A stretch of 64,000 nucleotides of DNA, taken from Cyanosarcina radialis HA8281-LM2 (GTDB taxonomy: Bacteria; Cyanobacteriota; Cyanobacteriia; Cyanobacteriales; CCAP-1448). Positions 15,864 to 25,225 of this stretch are shown here, piece by piece. A program made the translations under genes and the position numbers. The stretch spans positions 1 to 64,000 of the forward strand of contig JAHHHA010000017.1 in the NCBI GenBank assembly GCA_019359615.1, read 5' to 3'. The first letter of the stretch is position 1. Every line of letters begins with the position of its first letter. Under the pieces are notes generated by a model. It was not told where the DNA came from, did not search any database, and saw only the letters and a list, made by a program, of their open reading frames with translations.

Positions 15864-18800
15864 TTACCCCTTCCCCCTTCCCGACTTCTGCAAGAAGCCC
15901 AAAGCACCGATCGCTCGGATTAAGGCTTCTGGCTCGACAGGTTTGGGCAGATGTTGTTGAAATCCGGCAGCTATTGCTTGTTGTCGATCGATTTCTCCGG
16001 CATAGGCCGTCAGAGCAATGGCAGGAATTTGCCCACCTCGGTTGGGCGGCAGCGTCCGAATCTGTCGCATCAGCATATAACCATCGACATCGGGCATTCC
16101 CAGATCGCTAATTAATGTATCCGGCTGGGTTTGCACCAGAATTTTCAACGCTTCCCTGGCCGATGCTGCCAAGCTCACCTCGGCTCCATAGGTTTCGAGC
16201 ATCGTTACCATCAATTCGCGCATATCGGCTTCATCGTCCACCACCAGAATTTTCACCCCTTTGAGATCGAGGGGTTCATCCCCAGCAGCAGGCTCTTGAG
16301 GGGTTTCACCGTTGGCGGCGGGTAACGGCAAGCGCAGCGTGAAAGTGGCTCCCAATCCTTCGCCAGGGCTGTCAACTTCGATCGTCCCGCCGTGTTGTTC
16401 CGTCAGATGCCGGACGATCGCCAGTCCTAATCCCAATCCGCCAAATTTGCGAGTAATCGCTCCATCTTCTTGGCGAAAATAGTCGAAGACGTAGGGAAGA
16501 AAGTCAGGGCTAATGCCTTTGCCCGTATCTCGGATTTGAATCTGGGCAAAACAATCGACGCGATCGAGCCTCACTTCTACCCGACCGCCTTGGGAGGTAA
16601 ACTTGACGGCATTGGTCAGCAGGTTCCAGATAATTTGTTGCAAGCGGGTAGGATCGCCGGAGACAATAGCTACATCGGGATCGAGTTGAGTTTGAATGTG
16701 AATGTTTTTGGCTTCAGCAGCTAAGCGCACGGTATCGATCGCTGCTTGAATGGTAGCGACCAAATTCACCGGACAAATGTTGAGTGCCATCTTGCCGCGC
16801 AAGATCCGAGAGACATCGAGCAGATCTTCGATCAGTTGAGATTGCAGTTTGGCATTGCGTTCGATCGCTGCTAAAGCTTCGGCGGTTTTCTCCGGGGTAA
16901 ATTGGCGAGTTTGCAACAACCTGGTCCAGCCCAGGATCGGGTTGAGGGGCGATCGCAATTCGTGGGAAAGGACCGCCAAAAATTCATCTTTGATGCGGTT
17001 GGCTCGTTCGGCTTCTTCCCGCGCTGCCCGTTCTCGTTGCAGGAGCCGTTCGCGTTCGGCGGCCAGGCGCTTGCGATCGGTAATTTCCAATACTGTGCCA
17101 ATAAAGCGCACGGGTTCGCGGGCTGAATTGAAGTAAACCTGTCCTTTAGCCGCCACCCAACGTTCGATGCCATCTGTTATTCCTATAGTGCGGTACTCGC
17201 CGTCATAGTGACCGCTGCTCTCTGGGTTGAGGACTTGTCGCATACTCTCCTGCAAGCGATCGCGATCGTCGGGATGCAAGCCCTGGTAAAAGATTTCAAT
17301 ACTGGTTTCGGCATCGGGGGGCAGGCCGAACATGGCTTTGCAGCCTGGATCCCAAATCAGTTCGTTGGTGACGAGGTTCCAGTCCCAAGTGCCCAATCGA
17401 GCCGATTCGATCGCCATCCGCAGGCGGTCTTCACTATCTCGCAGTAAAGTTTCGACTTGCTGGCGAGCAGTCACGTCTAGCACCAGAGATAGCACGGAAA
17501 TCATTTGTCCGGATCGATCGCGCAAGCTAGAGTTGTACCACTCGCAATAAATGACATCGCCGCTCTTGGTGTAATTGCGGTTGTAGGAGAAGATATACGA
17601 TTCTTCCCCAAACATTAACTGCCTGGAAACTTCAGCCACATGTTTTATGTCCTCCTCAAATACGAGGTTGAGATCCGCTAGCGATTCGCCCAGCACTTCA
17701 CGGGCCGACCAACCAAAGATTTGCTCTGCTGCTCCAGACCAGCGCGCGACCTGCAAGTCTTGATTCCACTCGATTACCGCCATCGGGGTATTTTCTACGT
17801 GAAAATTGAGTTTTTGCAGGGCTTCTCGGAGTGCCTTTTCTGTCTGCTGGCGCTCGGTCAGGTCTACGTAAAAAGCAATCATTTCTTGCTGTCGAGCATA
17901 GGGTTCTTCCAGCAGTGCGGCTCCGATCAGAATGGGCACGCGAGTTCCATCTTTGCGAATGTATTCTTTCTCAAAGGGAGTGGCTACCCCTGCGATTGTC
18001 ATTTCTGCCATTGCCCGTTCGTCGAGGGGTAAAAATTCGGTTGGGGTAATATCAATCCATCGCACTTGCCCGGTTTCGATTTCTGCGCGAGTGTAGCCCA
18101 CCATGTTGAGGAAATAATCGTTGACATAATGAATGCCACCACTAAAATCACCAAAAGCTACGCCAAACATATTCGATTCCACCAAGCGACGGAAGCGCCG
18201 TTCGCTTTCTCGCAAAGCGGTTTCAGATTGCTTGCGATCGCTGATGTCAAAACTCAGACCGTACCAAGCCTCAATTTGGCCGTTGGCGTTACGGTGCGGT
18301 AGAGCGCGGAAAACGTGCCAGCGATATTCCCCATCGCGACCGCGATAGCGAACTTCGCCCTCGTAAGTTTCCCCCGTCTGCTGGCAGCGTTCCCAGTAGG
18401 ATAAAATTTGGGCGGCATCCTCTGCGTGCATGGCGTTAGCCCAACCGCGACCTCTCGCTTCGTCTGGTGTTTGTCCGGTGAATTCGTACCAGCGATCGTT
18501 GAAAAAGATGTTTTCGCCACTGGGCGAGCAAACCCATACTAATGCTGGGGCAGCGTTAGAGATAGTGCGAAATGCGGCTTCGCTGCGCCGCAGATTTTCT
18601 TCGGCCCGGGCCCGTTCGACTCGAATCCAAATTCTCGCTGCCAGTTCTGACATCAAATCGATTTCGTCGGCTCGCCAACGGGAGGGGGCGTAGCGACTGC
18701 CAGAAATCAGGAACCGCAACCGTCCGTCGCTGACATAGGGGGCGATTAGGGTCGATCGCGCTTGGAACTGTCGATAGGCGGCATCGCCAGTGGGGATGTC

Positions 18801-21728
18801 TAGAGTGCTAACGTCATCAATGGCGATCGATTTGCCCGTTTTGAGTTGTTCGATCTGACTGTCGCTCAAATAATCTGCCAACCGATGTTCGCCCCTGGCC
18901 TCTTGTACCTCCGGGTGACGGCGATCGTAAATTACGGTCGCGCGCTCCGCCGCGTCATCGATTTCAGCCAACGTCAGCATGGCAAAGTCGAGGTAGCGGC
19001 ACATCTCCTCGCTCAAGCTGGCAAAAAGCCCGTCGGTGTTGCTCGAAAGAGTCAAGTTTTGACCGATCCGAGCCATAAATTCAGCATTCTGTTCTCGACG
19101 TTTGCGATCGCTGATATCCACCACGACAGCCACGGCAAACTGAGAGCGGCCACGTTCGTCTCTCACCGCACAGACGCTATTGTTGACCCAAACTTCCGAG
19201 CCGTCCTGACGCAGATAACGCTTTTCAATGACAAATTCCCGTCCTTCTGCGGCCAGGCGTTGGAAAAGTTCGAGGTTATGGGGCAGATCGTCGGGATGGG
19301 TGATATCCTGCACCCGCATCTGCAACAACTCGTCCTGGGTGTAACCCACGATATCGCAATACCGCTGATTGACCAGCACGAACTGACCTGTAAGATCGGT
19401 TTGGGCAATGCCGACGATAACTTGATTGACGATCGATCTAAACCGCTCTTCGCTTTGCCGCAGGGCGTTCTCTACCCGCTGGCGATCGCTGATATCGCTG
19501 ACGAGGGCGACAAAGCCTGCCACCTGCCCTCGATCGTCAAACCGGGGGACGTAGGTGGCGCTGATGTAGCGCTGGCCGCCATCTTGGTAAGGCACTAGGC
19601 TCTCAAAGGTGACTCGCTCGCCTGCCAGGACTCGATCGACGTAAGGTTGAATGGCACTGTAGGCGGGTTCGCCTAATACATCCCACAGGGTTCGCCCGTA
19701 AACTGATGCCGCCGAATGACCAAACCATTCCTCATAGCCGCGATTGTTGAAGCGGTATCGTCGCTGGGTATCGATAAAGGAGATTAAGGCTGGGACGGCA
19801 TCGGTGACTAAACGCAGTTCCTTTTCCCGCTCCCGCAGGTCGGCTTCTGCCTGTTTGCGATCGGTGATATCCATCAGCACGCCCCGCGTTGAAGCCAGGA
19901 TGCCATCGGCATTATAAGTAAAATTACCCCTAGCTAAGATCCAACGCACGGTGCCATCCGGCCATAGGGTGCGGTACTCATCTTCTGTATGGGTTCGACC
20001 TGCCTGCAAATCGCTGACGATCGTTTGCACTGACTGGCGATCGTCTGGGTGGACGGCATTCAGAAACACCTGCATCGACATTTCGGTATCGACTGCTAAA
20101 CCAAACATCGCTTTGGCTCGATCCGTCCAGGTGAGGGTGTCGGTGGCCAGATCCCAGTACCACATCCCTAAATTGGCCCCTGCGGTTGCCAGCCGAAGCT
20201 GTTCTTCGCTGTGGTGCAAGGCGGCTTCGGCTTGTTTGCGATCGGTGATATCTAAGTCTGTGACCCCAACGCCAATGACTTCTCCATCCGGAAGACACAC
20301 GGGAAAATAATTGACTAAGCAATGTTTGACCAGATCGGCAGGATGGGTTGCTCCTACTACTTCCTGATTCAGCAAGGGCATTCTGGTTTGCATCACCTGC
20401 CGAAAAATTGGCTCAACCGTGGGTGCCCACTGGGGCAATACTTCCTCCAGAGTGCGTCCGAGGTGTTCGCTCAGGGGGATGCCGTTGATGGCAGCTAAGG
20501 CCTCATTGGCATAGATGTAACGCCCGTCGCGATCGAAAAAGGCCATGCCTACTGGGGAACTGGCGATAAAGGCATTAAGAATAGTTTCGCTTTGGCTCAA
20601 GGCGATTTCGGCTTGTTTGCGATCGGTGATGTCAAAGATGACACCCATGCTAGATCTCGGTTCTCCCTTCCCGTCGTAGATGGCATTTCCTCTAGCCGCC
20701 AACCAATGCACGGTGCCATCGGGCCAAACGGTGCGATACTCAATTTCATGACACCCCAGTTGACCGTCCTCTAGTCGAGGTCGCATTTCGTGGATGCGCT
20801 GCCGATCCTCTGGATGTAAGGCATTGAGGAAAACCTGATAGGACATTTTGGTATCGGCTGGCAGGCCAAACAGCGCCTTACATCGATCGGTCCAGCTTAA
20901 AACATCTTTTTTGACATCCCAATGCCACAGCCCTAAATTGGCTCCTGCCGAAGCTAATCGAAGCTGTTCTTCACTTTGCCGGAGAGCTTCCTGGACTTGT
21001 TTGCGAGCGGTAATGTCAGCGATAAAAACGGTTACGCCATCCGCCGCAGGATAAACCCGATGCTCGTACCAGCGATTCGAGGGCGCATAGAGATACTCGA
21101 ACTGTAGGGGTTTTTGCTCGATCGCCGATCGCTGAAGTTGCAGGTAAAAATCAGTGTCTACTGCATCGGGAAATACCTCCCAAATGTTCTGGTCTAGCAA
21201 AGCTTCCCGCTGCCTCCCAGCCATTTGGCAGTAGCGATCGTTGGCGTAGGTGTAACACCAGTGGCGATCGAGAGTATAAAACCCATCGCTGATGCTAGAG
21301 AGTAGCGTTTCCAGGCGTTCTTTGGCAGCCCGGGACTCGCCTTGGGCAGCTTCAGTGACAGCCCGCAACCTCTGCTCTCGATGCAGGGCACTCCGATGCG
21401 ACTCATTCAACCCGCCGATTAGCACTGCCGCCACCACAAATGTCCCCAAGCGGAGTAGGCTTCCCGGTTCGGCAATTTTCAGAGAATAGTAAGGATCGAT
21501 AAAGTAATAGTTAATTGCCAGGGTTGACAAAATAGTGGCGACTAAGCCAGGACGCAAGCCCCCATACCAAGCACTTACCGTTACCGCTATAAAGAACAGT
21601 GAAGTCGGTGTGGGTTCGATCGCAGGGCTGAGCCACAGACTGATTCCTATTGCCAGGGCAACGGCCAGCAACGCCACACCGTAAGCCAGCAGTCGATCGC
21701 TCCCAGTAAATTTTCTTCCAACTTTCAA
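15864..21728 (-). CDS. Hybrid histidine kinase with DUF4118, ten PAS, one GAF and a receiver
   Basis: A 1954-residue membrane-bound sensor. Order: a KdpD-like DUF4118 membrane domain (about 1-130, three to four hydrophobic segments); six PAS domains (about 140-885); a GAF domain (890-1060); four more PAS domains (1065-1570); HisKA with the phospho-histidine in VLSHELRSP (about 1588); HATPase with NLLTNAVKF and GLGLAIVRH; and a C-terminal receiver, ILVVDDEADMRE, with the phospho-acceptor in LISDLGMPDVDG (about 1873). Several PAS domains are near-duplicates (RLASAGANLGLWHWD and RLATAGANLGMWYWD), so the sensor grew by internal duplication. No separate regulator is adjacent. Signal unknown. Confidence 0.95.
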   Translation of the reverse strand: MKVGRKFTGSDRLLAYGVALLAVALAIGISLWLSPAIEPTPTSLFFIAVTVSAWYGGLRPGLVATILSTLAINYYFIDPYYSLKIAEPGSLLRLGTFVVAAVLIGGLNESHRSALHREQRLRAVTEAAQGESRAAKERLETLLSSISDGFYTLDRHWCYTYANDRYCQMAGRQREALLDQNIWEVFPDAVDTDFYLQLQRSAIEQKPLQFEYLYAPSNRWYEHRVYPAADGVTVFIADITARKQVQEALRQSEEQLRLASAGANLGLWHWDVKKDVLSWTDRCKALFGLPADTKMSYQVFLNALHPEDRQRIHEMRPRLEDGQLGCHEIEYRTVWPDGTVHWLAARGNAIYDGKGEPRSSMGVIFDITDRKQAEIALSQSETILNAFIASSPVGMAFFDRDGRYIYANEALAAINGIPLSEHLGRTLEEVLPQWAPTVEPIFRQVMQTRMPLLNQEVVGATHPADLVKHCLVNYFPVCLPDGEVIGVGVTDLDITDRKQAEAALHHSEEQLRLATAGANLGMWYWDLATDTLTWTDRAKAMFGLAVDTEMSMQVFLNAVHPDDRQSVQTIVSDLQAGRTHTEDEYRTLWPDGTVRWILARGNFTYNADGILASTRGVLMDITDRKQAEADLREREKELRLVTDAVPALISFIDTQRRYRFNNRGYEEWFGHSAASVYGRTLWDVLGEPAYSAIQPYVDRVLAGERVTFESLVPYQDGGQRYISATYVPRFDDRGQVAGFVALVSDISDRQRVENALRQSEERFRSIVNQVIVGIAQTDLTGQFVLVNQRYCDIVGYTQDELLQMRVQDITHPDDLPHNLELFQRLAAEGREFVIEKRYLRQDGSEVWVNNSVCAVRDERGRSQFAVAVVVDISDRKRREQNAEFMARIGQNLTLSSNTDGLFASLSEEMCRYLDFAMLTLAEIDDAAERATVIYDRRHPEVQEARGEHRLADYLSDSQIEQLKTGKSIAIDDVSTLDIPTGDAAYRQFQARSTLIAPYVSDGRLRFLISGSRYAPSRWRADEIDLMSELAARIWIRVERARAEENLRRSEAAFRTISNAAPALVWVCSPSGENIFFNDRWYEFTGQTPDEARGRGWANAMHAEDAAQILSYWERCQQTGETYEGEVRYRGRDGEYRWHVFRALPHRNANGQIEAWYGLSFDISDRKQSETALRESERRFRRLVESNMFGVAFGDFSGGIHYVNDYFLNMVGYTRAEIETGQVRWIDITPTEFLPLDERAMAEMTIAGVATPFEKEYIRKDGTRVPILIGAALLEEPYARQQEMIAFYVDLTERQQTEKALREALQKLNFHVENTPMAVIEWNQDLQVARWSGAAEQIFGWSAREVLGESLADLNLVFEEDIKHVAEVSRQLMFGEESYIFSYNRNYTKSGDVIYCEWYNSSLRDRSGQMISVLSLVLDVTARQQVETLLRDSEDRLRMAIESARLGTWDWNLVTNELIWDPGCKAMFGLPPDAETSIEIFYQGLHPDDRDRLQESMRQVLNPESSGHYDGEYRTIGITDGIERWVAAKGQVYFNSAREPVRFIGTVLEITDRKRLAAERERLLQRERAAREEAERANRIKDEFLAVLSHELRSPLNPILGWTRLLQTRQFTPEKTAEALAAIERNAKLQSQLIEDLLDVSRILRGKMALNICPVNLVATIQAAIDTVRLAAEAKNIHIQTQLDPDVAIVSGDPTRLQQIIWNLLTNAVKFTSQGGRVEVRLDRVDCFAQIQIRDTGKGISPDFLPYVFDYFRQEDGAITRKFGGLGLGLAIVRHLTEQHGGTIEVDSPGEGLGATFTLRLPLPAANGETPQEPAAGDEPLDLKGVKILVVDDEADMRELMVTMLETYGAEVSLAASAREALKILVQTQPDTLISDLGMPDVDGYMLMRQIRTLPPNRGGQIPAIALTAYAGEIDRQQAIAAGFQQHLPKPVEPEALIRAIGALGFLQKSGRGKG

Positions 21729-22194
21729 TGCTACCCTCCTATCAGCGATCGGGCTGCCCTTTTATGGATGCGATCGACTCCAGCGGCGTTAGCGTTCGAC
21801 AAGCATTACTTCCAATGCTGTAGGGCAACTGCTCGCAGATTTTATCTCATTAGACAGAGGAAGGAATCTTTCTAAAGAGCGAACTATCAACGTTCTGGAC
21901 TAGAACATCCTCATACCGGATTTTTCGATTTTCGATAATTATTGCTCATCAATGAACTCAACCCCATATTCGACGAGCAAACCCGCTAACGGCATGACGA
22001 AAAGTAGAGACAGTCCATTGATTGGCTCTAAGACTTGCATTATTCCCGCTAAAGCTATCGAGATCCTGCATAGCAAAGGCTCATCAGAAACCCAACACCC
22101 CATGAGTGTTGGGTTTCACTCCGTTCAACTAGGGCCTACATTAATTATGGCCGATCGACCGGATTTGATATCACTCTAAATCCCTTTCCCAAGC
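21729..22194. other. Gene-free stretch with one perfect hairpin
   Basis: No credible gene lies between the kinase start and the glycosyltransferase stop. The only clear structure is a 12-bp-arm hairpin at 22087-22117 (GAAACCCAACAC and its complement with a 7-base loop), a dispersed cyanobacterial repeat type. A small frame at 21952-22179 runs through this repeat and has no protein character. GGATTTGATAT near 22161 resembles one end of the MITE-like family. Confidence 0.6.
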
Positions 22195-22887
22195 TTAAAA
22201 AAGGGACTTAAAGCTAAAACCTTGACGATACCAGCACGCAAGCCGACGAGGAGGAACGCCGAGGAAATAAGCAACAATTACCAGTTGATTGATCGCAGTA
22301 GTTCTTATCGGGCCTAATTTCTGCCAGCGTCGTCCCGACGTAATTGCTGGCTGGGGAACGATCGCGATCCGTCCTTGGCATTTCAGTTGGCGGATAAATT
22401 CAAAATCTTCCATAATTGGCAAATCGGGAAAACCTCCCACCCGATGAAAGATCTCGGCTTTGAGAAAAATAGCTTGATCTCCGTAGGGAAGAGAACAAAA
22501 ATGCGATCGCCAATTTACCATCTTTTCAATTAACCGCACCCCCCGTAATTGAGCGTCGATTTGCAATTCAAACGCACCAGCTACTACTTGCGATCGCGAT
22601 AGCGTCTGACAAATTAAAGTTTCAAAATCAGCAGGTAAAAGGGTATCGGCATGAAGAAATAACAGAATATCGCCTTTGGCAACTTCAGCGCCAGCATTCA
22701 TTTGTCGGGCGCGTCCGGGAGCCGATAAGATGATTTTTACGCCTAAAGATCGGGCTAATTCTACAGTTTCATCTCGACTGCCACCATCGACTACAATTAT
22801 TTCCCCATCATTAATATTTTCAATATTTGTTAATGCCGTAGTAATAGTAGCGGCTTCATTCAAAACCGGAATGACGATCGAAATCAT
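22195..22887 (-). CDS. Family 2 glycosyltransferase, TIGR04283 (arsenosugar-associated)
   Basis: A 230-residue GT-A fold glycosyltransferase. It starts ISIVIPVLNEAATITTALTN, with the nucleotide-binding EIIVVDGGSRDET, the metal-binding aspartate in LLFLHADTLLP, and a C-terminal MEDFEFIRQLKCQGRIAIVP segment, all matching the TIGR04283 family found in arsenosugar and related lipid pathways. One hydrophobic segment near the C-terminus suggests membrane association. Its start codon overlaps the stop of the upstream membrane-protein gene by four bases, so the two are coupled. No arsM or radical SAM partner is visible nearby, so the pathway is uncertain. Confidence 0.85.
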   Translation of the reverse strand: MISIVIPVLNEAATITTALTNIENINDGEIIVVDGGSRDETVELARSLGVKIILSAPGRARQMNAGAEVAKGDILLFLHADTLLPADFETLICQTLSRSQVVAGAFELQIDAQLRGVRLIEKMVNWRSHFCSLPYGDQAIFLKAEIFHRVGGFPDLPIMEDFEFIRQLKCQGRIAIVPQPAITSGRRWQKLGPIRTTAINQLVIVAYFLGVPPRRLACWYRQGFSFKSLF

Positions 22888-23639
22888 CGCCGTTTCCTGC
22901 GGCGGCGAGGACGACGTTCTGGATAATTTGGGGGATCGTCATCGTAAGACCTGCGGCGGCGAGAACTACGTTCTGGGGAATCTGGGGGATCGTCATCGTA
23001 AGATTTGAGGCGGCGACTGGCATCAGCAAACAAATCTCTACGCAGGTATGGATAGTCGCTAATCCACAATTTGTAACCAGGAATATAAATATCCGTTACT
23101 TTAGAAATGACGCTTAAGTCTGGCTCGTCAGACATCACTACCATCTCGGCAATTTGCCCTAGAGCGATCGCTTTATGTTCTCTTTGTAGGGGAACTTGCA
23201 GCGTCGTCGTAAATCCGGTTTCATCGCCCACTTCAATATTGAGCCTGCGCTCTTTGTTTTCTACTACTACTAATTGACCGCGATCGTTAACTGTTTCCTC
23301 TTTCCCAATAAGTTTTTCTGACAAATATCGATCTAATACTTCGCCTCGCCAGAAACCGCTGTAAGGATATTTTCGACATCCCCTATTGCGCCAACTCGCC
23401 CAATAGACTGGACCCCACAGCCAGTACAAACCAGCAATTATTTCCAAGCAAAATATTATCGGATTGTCCCCGAAAATCAGTTTCTTGATAATCAAGTTTA
23501 AAATAATGACGCTGACAAAAGAAATCAGCAGCCGTTTTAAAATGTCGGGAGGTTTGCCCCAGTAATATTCATACTGATGTCCGGTGGCAATCAAAGGAAT
23601 CAGTTGTTCAAATTTTTCGCGGGTAAGAGGAACTAACAT
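22884..23639 (-). CDS. Two-TM protein with basic Arg/Asp-Pro repeat tail
   Basis: A 251-residue protein. Two hydrophobic helices lie near residues 34-72 (LISFVSVIILNLIIKKLIFG, then IIFCLEIIAGLYWLWGPVYW), followed by a soluble domain and an unusual tail with two copies of SYDDDPP or similar separated by SRRRRS, ending PRRRRKRR. The DNA encoding the tail (22890-23005) is itself a direct repeat. Overlap with the glycosyltransferase gene suggests joint expression. The function is unknown. The basic tail could bind acidic lipid or nucleic acid. Confidence 0.75.
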   Translation of the reverse strand: MLVPLTREKFEQLIPLIATGHQYEYYWGKPPDILKRLLISFVSVIILNLIIKKLIFGDNPIIFCLEIIAGLYWLWGPVYWASWRNRGCRKYPYSGFWRGEVLDRYLSEKLIGKEETVNDRGQLVVVENKERRLNIEVGDETGFTTTLQVPLQREHKAIALGQIAEMVVMSDEPDLSVISKVTDIYIPGYKLWISDYPYLRRDLFADASRRLKSYDDDPPDSPERSSRRRRSYDDDPPNYPERRPRRRRKRR

Positions 23640-23683
23640 CAGAGTTAAGCGTTTGTTGGGAAATTAAATGATATCAAATCTAA

Positions 23684-23956
23684 TTAATCAGCCATAATAT
23701 ACAGATCGCTACCGATTTAAGCCAAGTTTTAGGTCAAATAAATCAAAAACTAGATAAGATTGGCGATCGCCTCAACAAACTGGAGATAGGGCAAGACCGT
23801 CTCGAACCGGATATGACTAATTTAAAAGCGGATGTCAAAGAAATTAAAGGAACTCAAAAAGCCCAAATTTGGACTTTAATTGTAGCCATTATTACCGCTT
23901 TTTTAGGAATTTTAGCCGCTTTAGGTCGTTGGATCTTTTTATCGACTAATCCTTAA
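23684..23956 (+). pseudogene. Start-less coiled-coil/TM small-protein gene
   Basis: An open plus-strand frame encodes DLSQVLGQINQKLDKIGDRL, further heptad-like sequence, and a C-terminal membrane segment (WTLIVAIITAFLGILAALGR). This layout matches small tail-anchored coiled-coil proteins of cyanobacteria. No ATG, GTG or TTG lies at the expected N-terminus after the in-frame stop at 23681-23683. The only ATG (23813) would give a 47-residue protein without the coiled coil. It has probably lost its start, or uses a rare codon. Confidence 0.45.
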
Positions 23957-23957
23957 A

Positions 23958-24785
23958 TTATAAGATTTTTTCTAAGCCATAGACTAGAGATTTCAGATCG
24001 ACCACTTTCCGAATCGACAATAGCACCCCAGGCATATAACAAGAGCGATCGCTAGTATCGTGACGCAGGGTATAAATTTGTCCGGGGGCACCAAAAATTA
24101 CTTCTTGATGGGCGATCAAACCAGGCAACCGAATGCTGTGAATCCGAATCCCTTCATCTGCTATGCTACCCCTTGCTCCTGGTAATTTTTCAGCTTCTTC
24201 TACTAATGCTGGGTTATAGGTTTTGCCCAATTCTGCTAACATCTCGGCCGTTTTAATCGCCGTGCCGCTAGGAGCATCGGCTTTTTGGTTGTGATGTAGC
24301 TCGATAATTTCTACGTGGTCGAAATATCGAGATGCTTGGATCGCTGCTTGCTGAAGCAATACCATCCCGATCGAAAAGTTGGGAACGATCAGGCAGCCAG
24401 TGCTAGCTTTTTCAGCAAAGTCGGCTAAGTCTTGAATTTGCTCTGGACTCATCCCCGTAGTCCCCACCACAGGTCTAACGCCGTAAGCTATGGCGCTGCG
24501 CACGTTATCGTAAACGCCTTTCGGGTGGGTAAAGTCTACCATCACTCCTTGCTGCTTTTCTTGAGTGGCGAGTACCAATACGCTTTGCAAATCGCTGACG
24601 ATCGGCACTTCTAACGGATTGCAGCCTGCTACTTCGCCAACATCCTGGCCCAGAAATTCAGGATTGCGATCGACCGCACCGACTAATAGTAGATCTTCAG
24701 CTTGGGCGATCGCTTTGATTACCTCGCGGCCCATTTTGCCAGCGGCCCCATTAACTACTACCGGGATCGGAGTTTGATTTGGCAT
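23958..24785 (-). CDS. dapB: 4-hydroxy-tetrahydrodipicolinate reductase
   Basis: A 275-residue NAD(P)H-dependent reductase of the diaminopimelate/lysine pathway. It has the Rossmann glycine motif [11 protein letters not shown] (residues 12-20), VGTTGMSP near 107-114, and the catalytic [15 protein letters not shown] with H164, H165 and K168. Length is normal for cyanobacteria. It faces away from the porin gene, so the 440-base region between holds both promoters and a Fur-box-like site. Confidence 0.96.
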   Translation of the reverse strand: MPNQTPIPVVVNGAAGKMGREVIKAIAQAEDLLLVGAVDRNPEFLGQDVGEVAGCNPLEVPIVSDLQSVLVLATQEKQQGVMVDFTHPKGVYDNVRSAIAYGVRPVVGTTGMSPEQIQDLADFAEKASTGCLIVPNFSIGMVLLQQAAIQASRYFDHVEIIELHHNQKADAPSGTAIKTAEMLAELGKTYNPALVEEAEKLPGARGSIADEGIRIHSIRLPGLIAHQEVIFGAPGQIYTLRHDTSDRSCYMPGVLLSIRKVVDLKSLVYGLEKIL

Positions 24786-24997
24786 AAAAACAAAAGTTCA
24801 GAATATAGAAGTTCGGGAGTTCAGTAGGGGCTTTTTGGTATTTGTCCGCATCAACTTGGCGATCTAACCACTACTAACTTAAAGATCGTAGGACGGCTGA
24901 GGGGCGATCGCCAAGACTAAAACTGCAATCGATGTTCGTCACGATCGCATAGGACTTGAAGCCTATTGTAGCTTGCGTACCCACCTCAAACCCATTT

Positions 24998-25016
24998 ACC
25001 GAGAATCGTTCTCATT
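24998..25016. promoter_or_regulatory. Candidate Fur box
   Basis: On the minus strand the sequence is AATGAGAACGATTCTCGGT, close to the 19-bp Fur consensus AATGAGAATNATTCTCATT. It lies in the divergent dapB-porin region, about 210 bases from each start. The porin resembles iron-uptake porins, so iron-dependent control of it is the likely use. The rest of this 440-base region shows nothing else clear. Confidence 0.5.
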
Positions 25017-25225
25017 AACCTATTGATATTAATTACTAATAATTTTTGACGGCACTGCCAGCCAAAACATCTCGGTTTCTTGACGAGCGATCGCGTTGAA
25101 ATTATTGTCAATTAAGGCAAGAAGCCATTCTTTGACTTTCAGAAGGTTTTGGATTAACATCTATACGCGGTACTAATAAAGTGTACCTCTTTATGAAAAG
25201 GTGTGAGGATGAGAGGTAATTGAAG

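Noticed and set aside
18846..19598. A 250-codon plus-strand frame inside the ten-PAS kinase gene
   Set aside because: Long only because of high GC and biased codons in the kinase. It shows no family features.
21952..22179. 75-codon plus-strand frame between the kinase and glycosyltransferase genes
   Set aside because: It reads through a dispersed hairpin and a MITE-like end. Residue composition is random.
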